This document shows positions 10,578 through 20,690 of a stretch of 42,145 nucleotides of DNA, one piece after another. Position numbers and translations under genes: made by a program. Source of the DNA: Gnetum montanum. Lineage: Eukaryota; Streptophyta; Gnetopsida; Gnetales; Gnetaceae. Where the stretch lies: positions 217,506-259,650 of the forward strand of contig MNCI01000217.1 in the NCBI GenBank assembly GCA_015680685.1, written 5' to 3'. Within the stretch, counting starts at the first letter, position 1, and each line of letters opens with the position of its first letter. The notes beneath the pieces are model-generated. The model saw only the letters and a program-made list of their open reading frames with translations, made no database searches and was not told the DNA's origin.

Positions 10578-10602
10578 CAAGTGGATCCTCCCCAAAAGCA
10601 GG
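10578..10602 (-). other. Conserved GGGGAGGA box, copy B
   Basis: The - strand reads CTGCTTTTGGGGAGGATCC followed by ACTTG, matching A, C and F. Confidence 0.5.
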
Positions 10603-10661
10603 TTTCAACCTATAATGCCCTTATGTAACCACACTTAAAGTGTCTGTGGGCACTAGAAGGG

Positions 10662-10856
10662 TTAAATGTAATTCACACTAACTCCACAAACCACACACAT
10701 GTAAATATTACCAGAATGAGATGAAAATTGTATGCTACATGGGACATGAGCTACAATTACATGAATAGTGAGATGAGACGAAGTATAGAAGGGATTGTAG
10801 AGATTGGGACATGGGGTAACTGACCCAGGGCACAATGAATCCTGCATGTAAAACAT
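10662..10856 (-). other. Small conserved spacer ORF, copy B (unknown)
   Basis: 64 codons start MFYMQDSLCPGSVTPCPNLY and contain IYMCVV. It aligns without gaps to the open stretches in A and C. The conserved Cys-Pro-Asn and Met-Cys-Val pairs suggest either coding constraint or shared recent ancestry. No known domain. Confidence 0.35.
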
Positions 10857-11641
10857 GATTAATGTGTCCCATCATTCCAAGATTAGGACCAAGTCCATCC
10901 GTCTAATCAGTGACATCGCATTGTTTCATCCCACGATGAAGAACCATGAGAGTACCATAACAACAAGGCGTACGATCACTTGGCATTTTGTTCAAGGGAG
11001 GAGTGATTTTTTTTTTTGTTTGGCACTTCCTTTTCCTTTTTTTCTTTTTCCACTTTACTGAATCCAAAGAAGCCACCAACCTTTAGGCATGGATGCATGT
11101 CTTTCTAGTGGAACCCCCTAGAACAGCATTTGATTTTGAGTGCCCTTTTTGAATTACTCTTACTCCCATTTTTATTAGATCTACAAGGATCTTAGTACAA
11201 CCACATTGCATGATAACTCACATAGAGGACACCAAAGAGAATCCACAAGTCCCCTTGATGTCACACCCTAACCATTCCCTCTTAGTCCATCCTTTTTCAT
11301 TCTAGGTACAATGAACACAAAATTAATTTTAAGTTTCAAGAATGTCAAGAATATCACTGTACCCTAGAACAAAACCTCTTATTTGTAGGATGGATGCGTG
11401 GGTGTAATGGGCTCACTGTCCAAATACTTGATCATCCGAAACTTAATAACATAGAACACACCTCAACCAATGATCCACATGAGTGTTTTATTCATAGATG
11501 AGATTACTTACAAAAATGTAAGAAGAAAAAAACACAAAAAGATAAAAAGATAAAACAAAAAGTTGAAAAATGAAAAAATGGAAAACAAAAAGGTTGTAAA
11601 ACTTAAAGAAAATGAAAAATGGTTATTAATCCAGCTTGTTA

Positions 11642-13623
11642 CTAGAATGGGGGGTATCCCCCATAATTGAACGATGGAGAGCAGCAAGGATTAATAAATT
11701 GGTAGGAGGATCCTTGCATTTAGGAGGTATTGGGACTTGGTCATACTTAGCCCATCAAGGTTCACACACTTAATTATAATAAGCATAGTGGGGCACTTTA
11801 TACGATGTAGTTCCTGGATAACGAGTTGACCCACAAGGATATTTGTGACCGTTAGATGGTATGCAAGGATTAGGATGATGCCTCCCATGGTTATGTTCAT
11901 TAGGCCGTATAATTGTTGGAGCGTGAGTTGGTGGCCCTGATGAAGTTACATGAGGCGTTGGATTTGAAGATAAGGGTGCACCATAGTGTGGGACTTGTGC
12001 TAGGTTGGAAGATGTAGTGGCCTCGAAATTGTGTTGTCCCTTCTTACGGTCATGTTTAAAGAAGGGGTGCTTTTGATGTTGCTAAGGTTTCTCATTGCTG
12101 TTGGCAGTATTAGCACAAGTGATGTTCATGGGTTTTTGTTGTGGTGTAGGCACCTTAGGAACAATTGGTGGCAATGTGGAAGGAGGGAAAGGATAAGAAT
12201 GTTGAAAGTTAGAAGGAGTATAGGGTGCACAAGGTGGTGGTTGTATTGGAGGCATGGGTTGATAGTATTGAGGAGAATGGTACTATGGTGAGATAAAGTG
12301 CGTTGGCTCAGTCAAAAAAATAGGATGTTGCACAAGATAGGCATTTGGGTTCGGATGGTATCAAGGGTGCCTCCAGTCTAAGGGTGGTTTCCCCCATGAC
12401 TGGGATTGTTGCCATTGTGATCAAACACAGTACCTCTATACAAACTTGGGATGTAGCGTGTTTTCCCAATGCTCCTTTAAATGTAACAATATTGGGCATT
12501 GTCCCTTGGGGTGATCGTACAGGCATACGCTACATTCATACGTATGATTGGTAGTTGAGCTCTTATTTTTCTTATCCCTTCTTTCCAATTTTCTAATGTC
12601 TTGTCCTGCTTCTTGGGTTGTCAAAATGTTATCTCCAATGATATTGATATATTCTTCACACTTTTTATATTTCCATTCCAACATCTGATTAATCTTTGCC
12701 TCAGCTTTTTCTAATGACTGTTGTATTGGCAAAGATGGTTCTTCCACCTTGAGATTGGTTGATTTCTCCTTTTTATGATTATGGACCTTTGTTAAGTTGA
12801 AATTTTGGTCCCGTTGATGTTTTTCAACACTCTCCCATCTAGCTAATTCTCCTTCTTCTTTTGCTACCTGCTTAATAAGCTCTTGGATTTGATGGGTTCG
12901 TAGCTCATATAGTTGACCTTGGGCATACATTCCTAAGGTCTCTCTTGTTTCATTACGTAGCCCATCAATGATATGGTACATTAGCCTTTCCTCGGAAAAC
13001 CCATGGCCTGGATAGTTGTTTAACAATGCGTAATATCTTTCTAAGGCCATGTCCAAGGGTTCATGTTATGCTTGTTTCCATCCTTGGATTTGTTTCCTCA
13101 AGGCTGACACTCTTGCGTAGGTTTGATATTTTTCATTAAAGGCTTCTACCATTGTTGACCAACGTCGTATGGAATTTGGTTTTAATGATCTATACCATAA
13201 TTTAGCTTGGTCAACGAGTGTCATAGGGAAGAGCTTAAGTGTTTGCCAATTGTTATCAATGTTGTTCCATGTGCAGGCATCGTAGAAGGCTTGTAAATGT
13301 TGATACGGATCTAAGTCATAGCCTCTTGAAAAAGTAGGGAAGTTGTTTAAATCGATCCTGGGTAGACGGCTCTCTTTATGATGCCTACGTGAGATTCGAA
13401 CAGCCTCTTGTATTTGCATGAAGCTCGTAGTGGCTAGTAGGGGTTCATCGTCATCGAGTAAGTTATGCTTTTATGTGTTGGGATGACGTTGCTTCTGTTC
13501 ATGTTTATACGAAACTCCTACTTCGGATTGCGTACTCCAATCTTCATCATCATATAATTCATTGGTTCTCCAATGAACTTCCTTACTAGGTGGGGTGTTA
13601 TTATCATCTTGTAGGAGAGGCAT
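11642..13623 (-). pseudogene. gag: gag of element B
   Basis: The ATG at 13623 starts MPLLQDDNNTPPSKEVHW. The capsid-like gag domain begins near MQIQEAVRISRRHHKESRLP and includes YQHLQAFYDAC, WYRSLKPNSIRRW and PGHGFSEERLMYHI. A lysine/glutamate-rich linker leads to a knuckle CSVCLYDHPKGQC, that is CX2CX3HX4C, one residue shorter than the usual CX2CX4HX4C between the second Cys and His. A Pro/His/Tyr-rich tail ends FNYGGYPPF. Stops occur near 13473 and 13065 (CAAGCATAACAT), with frameshifts after the knuckle. It is the most complete gag of the A/B/C group. Not expected to be functional. Confidence 0.85.
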
Positions 13624-13745
13624 AGTTGTGAAATTGTGTGTGAATTTATGTGTGACTTTTTATAATTATTTCTTTCTAAAAGATATATCATTAATTTCTT
13701 TATAACAACCTTGTATGATATAACTAATCTAGATAACTAGCACCA

Positions 13746-13763
13746 TCCCCAACAACGGCGCCA
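13746..13763 (-). other. Primer-binding site of element B (tRNA-Asp)
   Basis: The - strand reads TGGCGCCGTTGTTGGGGA, one base after the LTR end. It matches 16 of 18 bases of the complement of the plant tRNA-Asp 3' end (…CCCCGGCAACGGCGCCA). tRNA-Asp priming is known for Athila-type plant elements. Confidence 0.88.
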
Positions 13764-13764
13764 A

Positions 13765-14622
13765 TGATGAGTGGCAAGATACCCCTACACTCAACCATAC
13801 GAATACGAGCGTGTACGCGCAATCTAGTCAAACTCTGCAAATGGACTAGTTGTGGCACGTAGACAGTTACCCTTGGGTCGTAGTTCACTATCTTCCCACC
13901 TGGACTAGTATTAGGTTGTCATGTATGGTTTAGTCCAGAGTGAGGTGTATGATGGTTTCTAATCTAATGCTACTCCTGAAGGCAATGGAAAGTAATATTA
14001 ACCAAGCTAAGCAAAAGAGAAGGTAAGAGAATCTAATCTAGCCTAAGTGCGATGAGCATCCGTTCCTTGATTATCCGTACACATCTTGGACTTCATGCAT
14101 GACTACCACTAGGATTGCCAAGCGCAGATCCTAGGTACGCTACTAGGTTACCAAGTAGTCACACTTAAATGCTCGTAATCAAGTCGTACTCATTCCGCGT
14201 TCTAGGAGTTTAAGGATGAGAGAGATTAACTGGGAAAGCGTTAAATAATAATTAAATAAATAAATAAACAAAGTGAATGTTCCATAGATGAAGTAATCTT
14301 GATCTTTATTGTCGATCATGTGCATGTCCAAGTATGTCACACTTGAATAAAGGATGTCGTACAATTACAATCACCACACTGCAAGCAGACAATGGAAAAT
14401 AATATATCTCTGGAGGGGTAAAACTGCCAGAGATTCGCTACAACTAACTCCGACTACCCAAAAAAGGGAGAGCCACTTCTTATTTATAGAACTGGTGGTG
14501 GACTACGATATCGTGTACGTGATATTGTAGGGGAAGACGCGATATCACTGGGGATGCGATATCGCAGTGGATGCAATATTGCATATGCGATATCGTGGCC
14601 CATGTGATATCACATTCCATCA
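13765..14622 (-). repeat. 5' LTR of element B
   Basis: An 858-bp LTR. U3 (plus-view 14505-14620) carries about eight GATATC/GATATT palindromic units. The TATA box is at 14481-14488 (tatttata). Homology to the 3' LTR runs end to end with scattered substitutions. Confidence 0.93.
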
Positions 14623-14627
14623 AGGAG
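14623..14627 (+). repeat. Target-site duplication of element B, right copy (AGGAG)
   Basis: It matches 5969-5973 exactly and follows the CATCA terminus of B. Confidence 0.95.
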
Positions 14628-15407
14628 GTATGCGTAATCCATTAGAAGATAGCCATTAAGATAAGCACATGGAAAAACAAGGCCAAGCGACATGAAAAGT
14701 TAAAGGAGCACTTTAGAGACCAGGTGGGGATGTACAAGCAAGTCATAGAAAAGGAGATCCATATGGCCAAGGCCCACATCAACACTTTTAGTGCTCAACA
14801 CACTAATTGGTGGGCCATATTGGACACATATGCATTTACCCACCAAGCAGAGCTTAAAAGTTGGGACCTACAGATTCAAGATCTCACCGAGTACATGGAA
14901 TTGGCAAACCTGTGATATGCCAATCTTGCCATGTTGATAGCAGGATGTCCAAGGATAGAGCTTAAGAAGCAAGTAGCTGCCACCTATGCCAAATATGAAG
15001 TAGAATTTGTGGAGCATAAGAAAATGTTGCAGAAGCTAGAAGTTGCAAATTCTAAACTAGAGGTGGTTAAGACCAACTAGCAAGGCCAGAAAGATGTTGC
15101 AGTGGACTTAGCTCAATGGCTCACAAATTTTCAAGAGTACAGGAACAAATCTAGAACCTATGAGGAGGAATGTCAGTTGTTTGCGGCCTAGTATGTCAAA
15201 GCAAATAAGATGTTTCCACAACTACTATGTCCATGGGAGGTGCCGAGTCCATCAAATGTTGGAGCATCAGCATGGATGGCACAGGATCCCTGAACTAAAG
15301 AAGAAAAACTCTAGGCACTTCTTTAGAGCCATCAAATCCCAAAGCCTAGGGCACAAGACAAGGGGAAGCAACTCATGGAGGAGCCACCACCACCTGGAAC
15401 CACATGA
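14628..15407 (+). pseudogene. ORF2 of element A, 3' part
   Basis: This continues ORF2 of A after the B insertion, in frame for 260 codons to TGA at 15405. It aligns with the C-terminal third of ORF2 in B: VGMYKQVIEKEIHMAKAHI, DLTEYMELANL, LPCPWEVP-like and the ending EEPPPPGTT. The heptad-like, Glu/Lys-rich character indicates a coiled coil. Several TAG/TAA/TGA stops replace Gln, Trp or Arg codons of the B copy. Together with 3964-5973 it gives 930 codons against 922 in B. Confidence 0.75.
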
Positions 15408-15603
15408 GTTCCACAAAATTTTGTAATTTTGTATTCTTTTTTTTTGTGTGTGTCTATCCCAATTTTGTTCTATTCAATTCTCCATTGTGACATGAATAAA
15501 TTCCTAGTTAGTCATTACTCCCATACCTCTCCACTATGTAATCAATGGAGCTTATTCTCATTTTTTTGACTCAAGGACGAGTTTTCCTTCAATCATGGGG
15601 GTA
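15408..15603 (+). other. 3' untranslated region and polypurine tract of element A
   Basis: About 190 bp, T-rich at first, ends in aatcatgggggta (15591-15603), the polypurine tract abutting the LTR. No gene seen. Confidence 0.75.
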
Positions 15604-16433
15604 TGATGAATCGTGATTCATTAGGCCCCGATATCGCACCCGCGATATCGGGTATGCGATATCGCAGCCTGGCTAGCGATATTGTATACGCGATATCGCG
15701 GTTCCTGTGTGAGCCTATAAATACATAATAGGGCACATGGGAAAGTAACAGTAAGTTAGTTTTCAATCAATAGATAGAAGTTAGTTCATTTTTAGTTCTT
15801 CTCAACCCTTTCTCCCAATGCATGCCCGGAGTGTGATGATTGTAATTGTATGGCACCTTTATTTGAGTGTGATGTACTTGGACACTCACATGATCAAAAA
15901 TAAAGATCAAGATTACTTCATTATTGCAGCATTCACTTAGTTTAATTATTTAATTGTTATTAGTATTTATTGCTTTTGTAGTTAATATCTCTTCATCCTA
16001 AACTCCTTAAACACGGAATGAGTACAACTTAATCACAAGCACTTAAGTGTGACTACTTGGTAACCCAGTAGCATACCTAGGATCTACGCTTGGTAATCCT
16101 AGTAGTAGTCGTGCACAAGGTCCAAGATGTGTATGGATGCTCATTACACTTAGGCTAGCTTAGATTCTTTCTTCCTTTTCATCCTAGCTTAATTAAAGTT
16201 ATTTTCCATTGCCTCCAAGAGTAGCACTAGGTTAGAAACCACATCATACATCTCACTTTGGACTAAACCATATGTGACAAAGCAAATACTAGTCCAGGTG
16301 GGAAGACAGCGAACTACAATCAACAAGTAACTATCTAGATCCCACAACTAGCCCATTTGCAGAGTTCAATCAAATTATGCATAAAACACTCGTATTCGTA
16401 TGGTTGAGTGTAGGGGTACCTCACCACTCATCA
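15604..16433 (+). repeat. 3' LTR of element A
   Basis: An 830-bp LTR that starts TGATGAATCG and ends ccactcatca. U3 has five GATATC/GATATT units between 15629 and 15705 (for example gcgatatcgggtatgcgata). The TATA box TATAAATA lies at 15716-15723, just downstream. The last ~320 bp match the window start (1-336). Confidence 0.92.
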
Positions 16434-16610
16434 ATAGGCTTACATAGGAACCACGATATTGTGTATTTGATATTGTTATCTAGGTTGTGATATCACGTAC
16501 CCAATATCGAGGGGCCTGATATTGGGGGCTCAAAATCAAGGGTCTGATATCAAGGGTTCGATATCAAGGATCTAATATCAAGGGTCTGATATCAGCACCA
16601 TCATTCATCA
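16434..16610 (-). repeat. 3' LTR of element C, U3 fragment disrupted by element A
   Basis: The first bases, ataggcttacataggaacca, match 21243 onward in the intact LTR, so A landed inside the TATA box (tattt/ataggc). The fragment carries GATATC-AAGGGTCT tandem units and ends cattcatca before the polypurine tract. The remaining R-U5 part should lie left of the window. Confidence 0.88.
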
Positions 16611-16627
16611 TACCCCCATGACTGAAT
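16611..16627 (-). other. Polypurine tract of element C
   Basis: The - strand reads ATTCAGTCATGGGGGTA directly before the LTR start. Confidence 0.8.
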
Positions 16628-16786
16628 AACAACTCATCCTCAAGTCAAAGAAAGTGAGGAACAAGTTCATTCAATTACAAACAAGGGATAGGTATGAGAT
16701 TATTGAATAACCATGGATTGTTTCATGTCGCAGTGTGGGATTACACAAAATTTGGACACAGACACAAAAGATAAAACTTGTGGAAC

Positions 16787-17228
16787 TCATGGGGTTCTCA
16801 GTGGTGGTGGCTCCTCCATGGATGCCTTTCCTTTCTCCTGTGTGCCAAGCTTCTAAGATTGATACCATTGAAGAAGCGCCTAACGTTTCTCCTCTTCTAT
16901 CCAAGGATTATGAGCCATCCATGCTGATGTTCCAATGTTTGATGAAGTTGGTAGTTCCCATGGACACGGTAGCTACAGAAACACTTGATTGGTCTTGACA
17001 TGTCATGCTACAAATAGTCATCATTCCTCTTCATAGCCTCATGCCCTAACCTCTTTACCTTTTTCTTGGCCAAATTATGAGTTTCTTAATAGGAGTTCCT
17101 TGATGGATGCTAAATGATTGTGCCTCTAGCTCTACATGTTCTGCACGAGGTCCTTGGCCTCTGCCTCCCCCTAGGCATTCAATTGCACCTTGAGAAGGTC
17201 CTCCTTATTATCCTCTTTTACGGGCCAT
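16787..17228 (-). pseudogene. ORF2 remnant of element C with large internal deletion
   Basis: The ATG at 17228 follows the splice acceptor. The N-terminal ~45 codons (SQGAIECLGGGRGQGPRAEH, then SFSIHQ) join directly to the C-terminal end, corresponding to AYEEERRVF, LPCPWELP and MEEPPPLRTP. The whole Transposase_32-like domain and nearly all of the coiled coil are gone, leaving about 147 codons of roughly 920. The same junction is present in D, so the deletion arose in a shared master copy. Stops are present, including a double TAA early on. Confidence 0.7.
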
Positions 17229-17295
17229 CTATAATCACACAAAGATCAATTGTTAGTAAGGTTATTGAAAGAAGTTCAATTATTTCATATCTTAC
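17229..17295 (-). other. Putative leader intron of ORF2, copy C
   Basis: On the - strand, a GTAAGA donor at 17295, branch sequence CCTTACTAACA and acceptor TTATAG directly precede ATGGCCC. About 67 nt. It persists although ORF2 is mostly deleted. Confidence 0.48.
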
Positions 17296-17545
17296 TCATT
17301 TCCTTTAAGAAATGTTGAATTCATTGCTTAGCATGATTTTAGAGTTAGAAATTTTTTTCAAGGAAGTTGCCCTAAAAGTTTAATGTCGAACCTAATTTGT
17401 TTAGGTGACACATAAAAGGACATGTAATGGTTTTGAGGAACGTTTGATAAAATGATGACAAGGGAAAGAATAGATTTGGCAATGAAGTACTTGGAGGGTA
17501 TAAAATGATGTGGTGGTGTGCAACAAGTACAAATTACAAAATTCA

Positions 17546-17571
17546 CGCAAGTGGATCCTCCCCAAAGCAGG
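17546..17571 (-). other. Conserved GGGGAGGA box, copy C
   Basis: The - strand reads CCTGCTTTGGGGAGGATCC and then ACTTGCG, the best-conserved version with B. Confidence 0.5.
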
Positions 17572-17597
17572 TTCCTACCTATCATGCCTTTACGTAA

Positions 17598-17804
17598 CTA
17601 TACCCAAAATGGTCTATAGGCACTAAAAGGGTTAGATGTAATCCACACCAGCTTCACAAACACACACATGTAGATACCACTGTGATGAGGTAGGAATTCA
17701 ATGTTACACAAGACATAGGCCATAAATACATGAACAACGAGATGGGATGAATCATAGAAGGGATTGCAGAGATTGGGACATGAGGTAACTGACCCAGGGC
17801 ACAA
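17598..17804 (-). other. Small conserved spacer ORF, copy C (unknown)
   Basis: 68 codons: PGSVTSCPNLCNPFYDSSHL, then HSGIYMCVF. Open in the same frame as in A and B. The start used by an ORF finder is TTG; I see no convincing ATG. Unknown function, possibly not translated. Confidence 0.35.
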
Positions 17805-18676
17805 TGAATCTTGAGTGTAGGGTGTGATTAATGTGTCATTAGCCTGTTACTCCAAAATCAAGACCAAGTCCATTCCGTCGATCAGTAACATCGCATTGTT
17901 TCATCCAATGATGGGCAACCATAAGAACATCATGATAGCAAGGCGTACAATCACTTGGAGTTTTACTCAAGGGAGGAGTAATTAGGAATTTGCAACACAC
18001 TTGTCTTGATCTTTTTGTCTCTTATTGCTTGGCCGCTTTGCACACTTCTTTTTTTTTCCCTTTTTTTTGATGCGTAATCTAGAGAAGTCGCCTACTTTCA
18101 GGCATGGGTGCATGTCTTTCCAATGGGATCCCCTAGAATACCATTGGGTTTATTTATTAAGTGCCTTTATTACTCTTACTCCCTTTTTTCATTATATCTA
18201 CAAGGATCTTAGTACAACCAACTTACATGGTAACTCCTACAGATATCACCAAAGAGAATCCACAAGTTCCTTTGATGTCACACCTTGGTCATTTCCTCTT
18301 ATTCAATCATTTCTCATTCTGGGCATAATGAGCACAAAATTGCTTTAAGTTTTCATGATGTCAAGAATATCATTGTACCCAAAGTAGAACCTCTTATTAA
18401 TAGAATAGTTGGGTGGATGTAGTGGGCTCACTATCCAAATAATTAGTCACCCGAGGCTTGATAGCATAGAACAACACCTCAACCAATGAGTCACATGAGT
18501 GTTTTATTTGTAGTTGAGATTACCCATAAAAAGATAAAAAGACAAAAAGATAAAATGATAAATAAAAAGATGAAACAATGAATAAAAAGATAAAACAACA
18601 AATTGAAAGATGAAAAATGGAAAAACAAAAAATTGTAAAATTAAGGAAAAGAAAAAAGATTTATTAATTTTATTTG

Positions 18677-20395
18677 TTAGAATCGAGGATATCCCCCATA
18701 ACTAAACTTTTGATCATAGCGAGAAGTAATAAATGGAAGGGTTGGATCCATGCATTTTGGAAATATTGGGACCTGGTCATATCCAAACCACTGGGTGTCT
18801 TTTGATGTGGTGGTTGGAATGTACCCAAATTGGGGTGCACACACTATATTAAAGTTGACATAGTGGGGCAAGTTAGAAGATGTGGTTAATTGATACGGAG
18901 TTAACCCAGTGTGGCACCCTTGACCATAAGATGGTATGCAAGGATCGATGTCTCCCTACGTGACTATATTCATTGGGCCACACAGTTGTTAGAGTATTGA
19001 TTGGTGGCCCTGATAGGGTAACACAAGGTGTTGGGTTCGAGGAGAAAGATGCACCATAGTGTTGAACTTGTGCTAAGTGGGAGGATGCAGTGGTCTCGAA
19101 ACTGTGCTATCCCTTTCTATGGTTATGTCTAAAGAAGGGACGCCTTCGATGTTGTGGAGGATTCCCATTATGATTGATAGTAGTAGCACAAGTAATGTTT
19201 GTGGGTTGATGCTGTGGTGCAAAACCTTCTAGTACTATTGGTGGCGATGTAGAAGGAGGTGAAGAATGAGAATATTGAGAGTAAGGAGAAGTATAAGGAA
19301 TATGAGGTGATGATCTTATTGGAAAGGACATGGGTTGATAGGACTTAGGAGAATAATAACAATGTGGTAAGATAGAAGATGTTGACCTAGTTGGGAAAAC
19401 AAGATGTTGAACTTGATAAGTGCTTAGGTTCGAATGATATGAAGGGTGTGACTAGTTTGAGGGTGGCCTCCCCCACGACTGGGATTTTTGCCATTGTGAT
19501 TGAACACAGTATTTTTGTATCAACTCTGGATGTAACATTCTTCCCCAATGCTCATGTAAATATGACAAGATTAGGCATTGACCTTTGGGATGATTGTCTA
19601 AGCATGTTCCATCCTTATTCTCTTCAACCCTTCATTCCGATTGTCTAAGCATGTTCCATCCTGCTTCTTGGTTCTTCATGGTTCTACCTCTAATAGTGTT
19701 GGCATATTCTCCACATTTTTCATGTATCCATTCTATCATCTTTTTGACCTTTGCCTCAATTTCATCTAGTGATTGTAGTATTGGAAAAGATGATTCCACC
19801 TCCTTGAGGTGAGTTGATTTCTCCTCCTCATGATCATGAACCTTTGCTAATTCGAGATTTTTGTCCTGTTGAGAGCTTTCAACATTCTCCTAGTTAGCCA
19901 TTTCTCCTTCTTCTTTTGCTACCCTCTTAATAAGCTCCTGGAATTAGTGGGTTCGTAGCTTGTATACTTGACATTGAGCATACATCCCTAGGGTCTCCTT
20001 TGTTTCATGACAAAGCCCATCGATGATATGGTACATTAGCCTTTTCTCGGAGAATCCATGGCCTGGGCAATCATTTAACAATGAATAGTATCTTTCTAAG
20101 GTCATGTCCAAGGGTTCATGTTACCCTTGTTTCCACTCTTGGATTTGTCTCCTTAAGGCTGACACTCTTGCATAAGTTTGATATTTTTCATTGAAGAGTT
20201 CTACCATTATTGGCCAATATTGAATTGATTTTGGTCTTAAGGACCTATACCATACTTTTGCTTGGCCAACGAGTGTTAGAGTAAAGAGCTTAAGTTTTTT
20301 CCATCCATTATCAATATTGTTCCATACACAGGCATCATGGAAGGCTTGTAAATAATGTTGCAGATCTAAATCATAGCCTCCTAAAAACCTAGGAA
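18677..20395 (-). pseudogene. gag: gag of element C, N-terminus lost in assembly gap
   Basis: On the - strand it begins at the gap within GGYDLDLQHYLQAFHDAC, then the WYRSLRPKSIQYW, FNEKYQTYARVSALRRQI and PGHGFSEKRLMYHI blocks of the gag domain. The knuckle region is damaged: only the distal part, DNHPKGQC, is recognisable, next to a 23-bp direct repeat (19592-19614 and 19639-19661). The Pro/Ser-rich tail and final FSYGGYPRF match A and B. Several stops are present (for example at WKQG*HEPL). Not functional. Confidence 0.82.
19592..19661 (-). repeat. Short tandem duplication inside gag C
   Basis: gattgtctaagcatgttcca, continuing to a 23-bp unit, occurs at 19592 and 19639, offset 47 bp. It disrupts the zinc-knuckle coding region. 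Confidence 0.8.
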
Positions 20396-20690
20396 NNNNN
20401 NNNNNNNNNNNNNNNNNNNNNNNNNNNNNNNNNNNNNNNNNNNNNNNNNNNNNNNNNNNNNNNNNNNNNNNNNNNNNNNNNNNNNNNNNNNNNNNNNNNN
20501 NNNNNNNNNNNNNNNNNNNNNNNNNNNNNNNNNNNNNNNNNNNNNNNNNNNNNNNNNNNNNNNNNNNNNNNNNNNNNNNNNNNNNNNNNNNNNNNNNNNN
20601 NNNNNNNNNNNNNNNNNNNNNNNNNNNNNNNNNNNNNNNNNNNNNNNNNNNNNNNNNNNNNNNNNNNNNNNNNNNNNNNNNNNNNNNNNN
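20396..20690. other. Assembly gap (295 N)
   Basis: The run of N hides the gag N-terminus, leader, primer site and LTR end of C. In element B the equivalent interval (about 13340-13957) is about 617 bp, so the gap is either of estimated size or covers a deletion. Confidence 0.98.

Larger units (their letters stand above)
9812..11641 (-). other. Spacer of element B between gag and ORF2
   Basis: About 1.9 kb without pol. In element order it has an A/U-rich post-gag tract (about 11515-11620), a segment alignable with A and C, the small ORF (10856-10662), the conserved GGGGAGGA box, the internal promoter and the PPT-like box. Nothing else resembles a known gene. Confidence 0.75.
5974..14622 (-). 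mobile_element. Element B: complete pol-less LTR retrotransposon (8.65 kb)
   Basis: On the - strand the order is 5' LTR (14622-13765), primer site, gag, spacer, ORF2, polypurine tract and 3' LTR (6814-5974). Both ends carry TGATG...CATCA-type termini, and a 5-bp duplication flanks it. It carries gag and ORF2 only; no RT, RNase H or integrase signature is present, so it would depend on enzymes supplied in trans. The two LTRs differ by roughly 9% over the first 330 bp by eye, which points to an old insertion. It is the best reference copy of the family in this window. Confidence 0.92.
1..16433 (+). mobile_element. Element A: pol-less Athila/Tat-like LTR retrotransposon, interrupted by element B
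   Basis: Order on the + strand is partial 5' LTR, gag, long spacer, ORF2 and 3' LTR. Element B (5974-14622) lies inside ORF2, so A's own length in the window is about 7.8 kb. There is no reverse transcriptase, RNase H or integrase between gag and ORF2 or after ORF2. The primer site, leader and first part of gag are missing, because LTR sequence joins mid-gag at 336/337. The 3' LTR ends at 16433, followed directly by ATAGG and LTR sequence of element C, so A inserted into C. The left end lies outside the window. Lineage is inferred from the gag type, the ORF2 domain and the tRNA-Asp primer site kept in relatives B and F. Confidence 0.85.
17296..18676 (-). other. Spacer of element C
   Basis: About 1.4 kb, shorter than in A and B. 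The conserved box (17546-17571) and small ORF are kept, and the A/U-rich post-gag tract (18520-18660) is present. The GATATC/TATA promoter and the PPT-like box expected near ORF2 are not found. Confidence 0.65.
16434..20690 (-). mobile_element. Element C: deletion-derivative member of the same family
   Basis: On the - strand it has an LTR (20500-21484, shared with D), gag, a shortened spacer, a much-reduced ORF2, a polypurine tract and the 3' LTR fragment. Compared with A and B it lacks about 2.3 kb of ORF2 and the internal promoter region. No pol. Confidence 0.82.
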
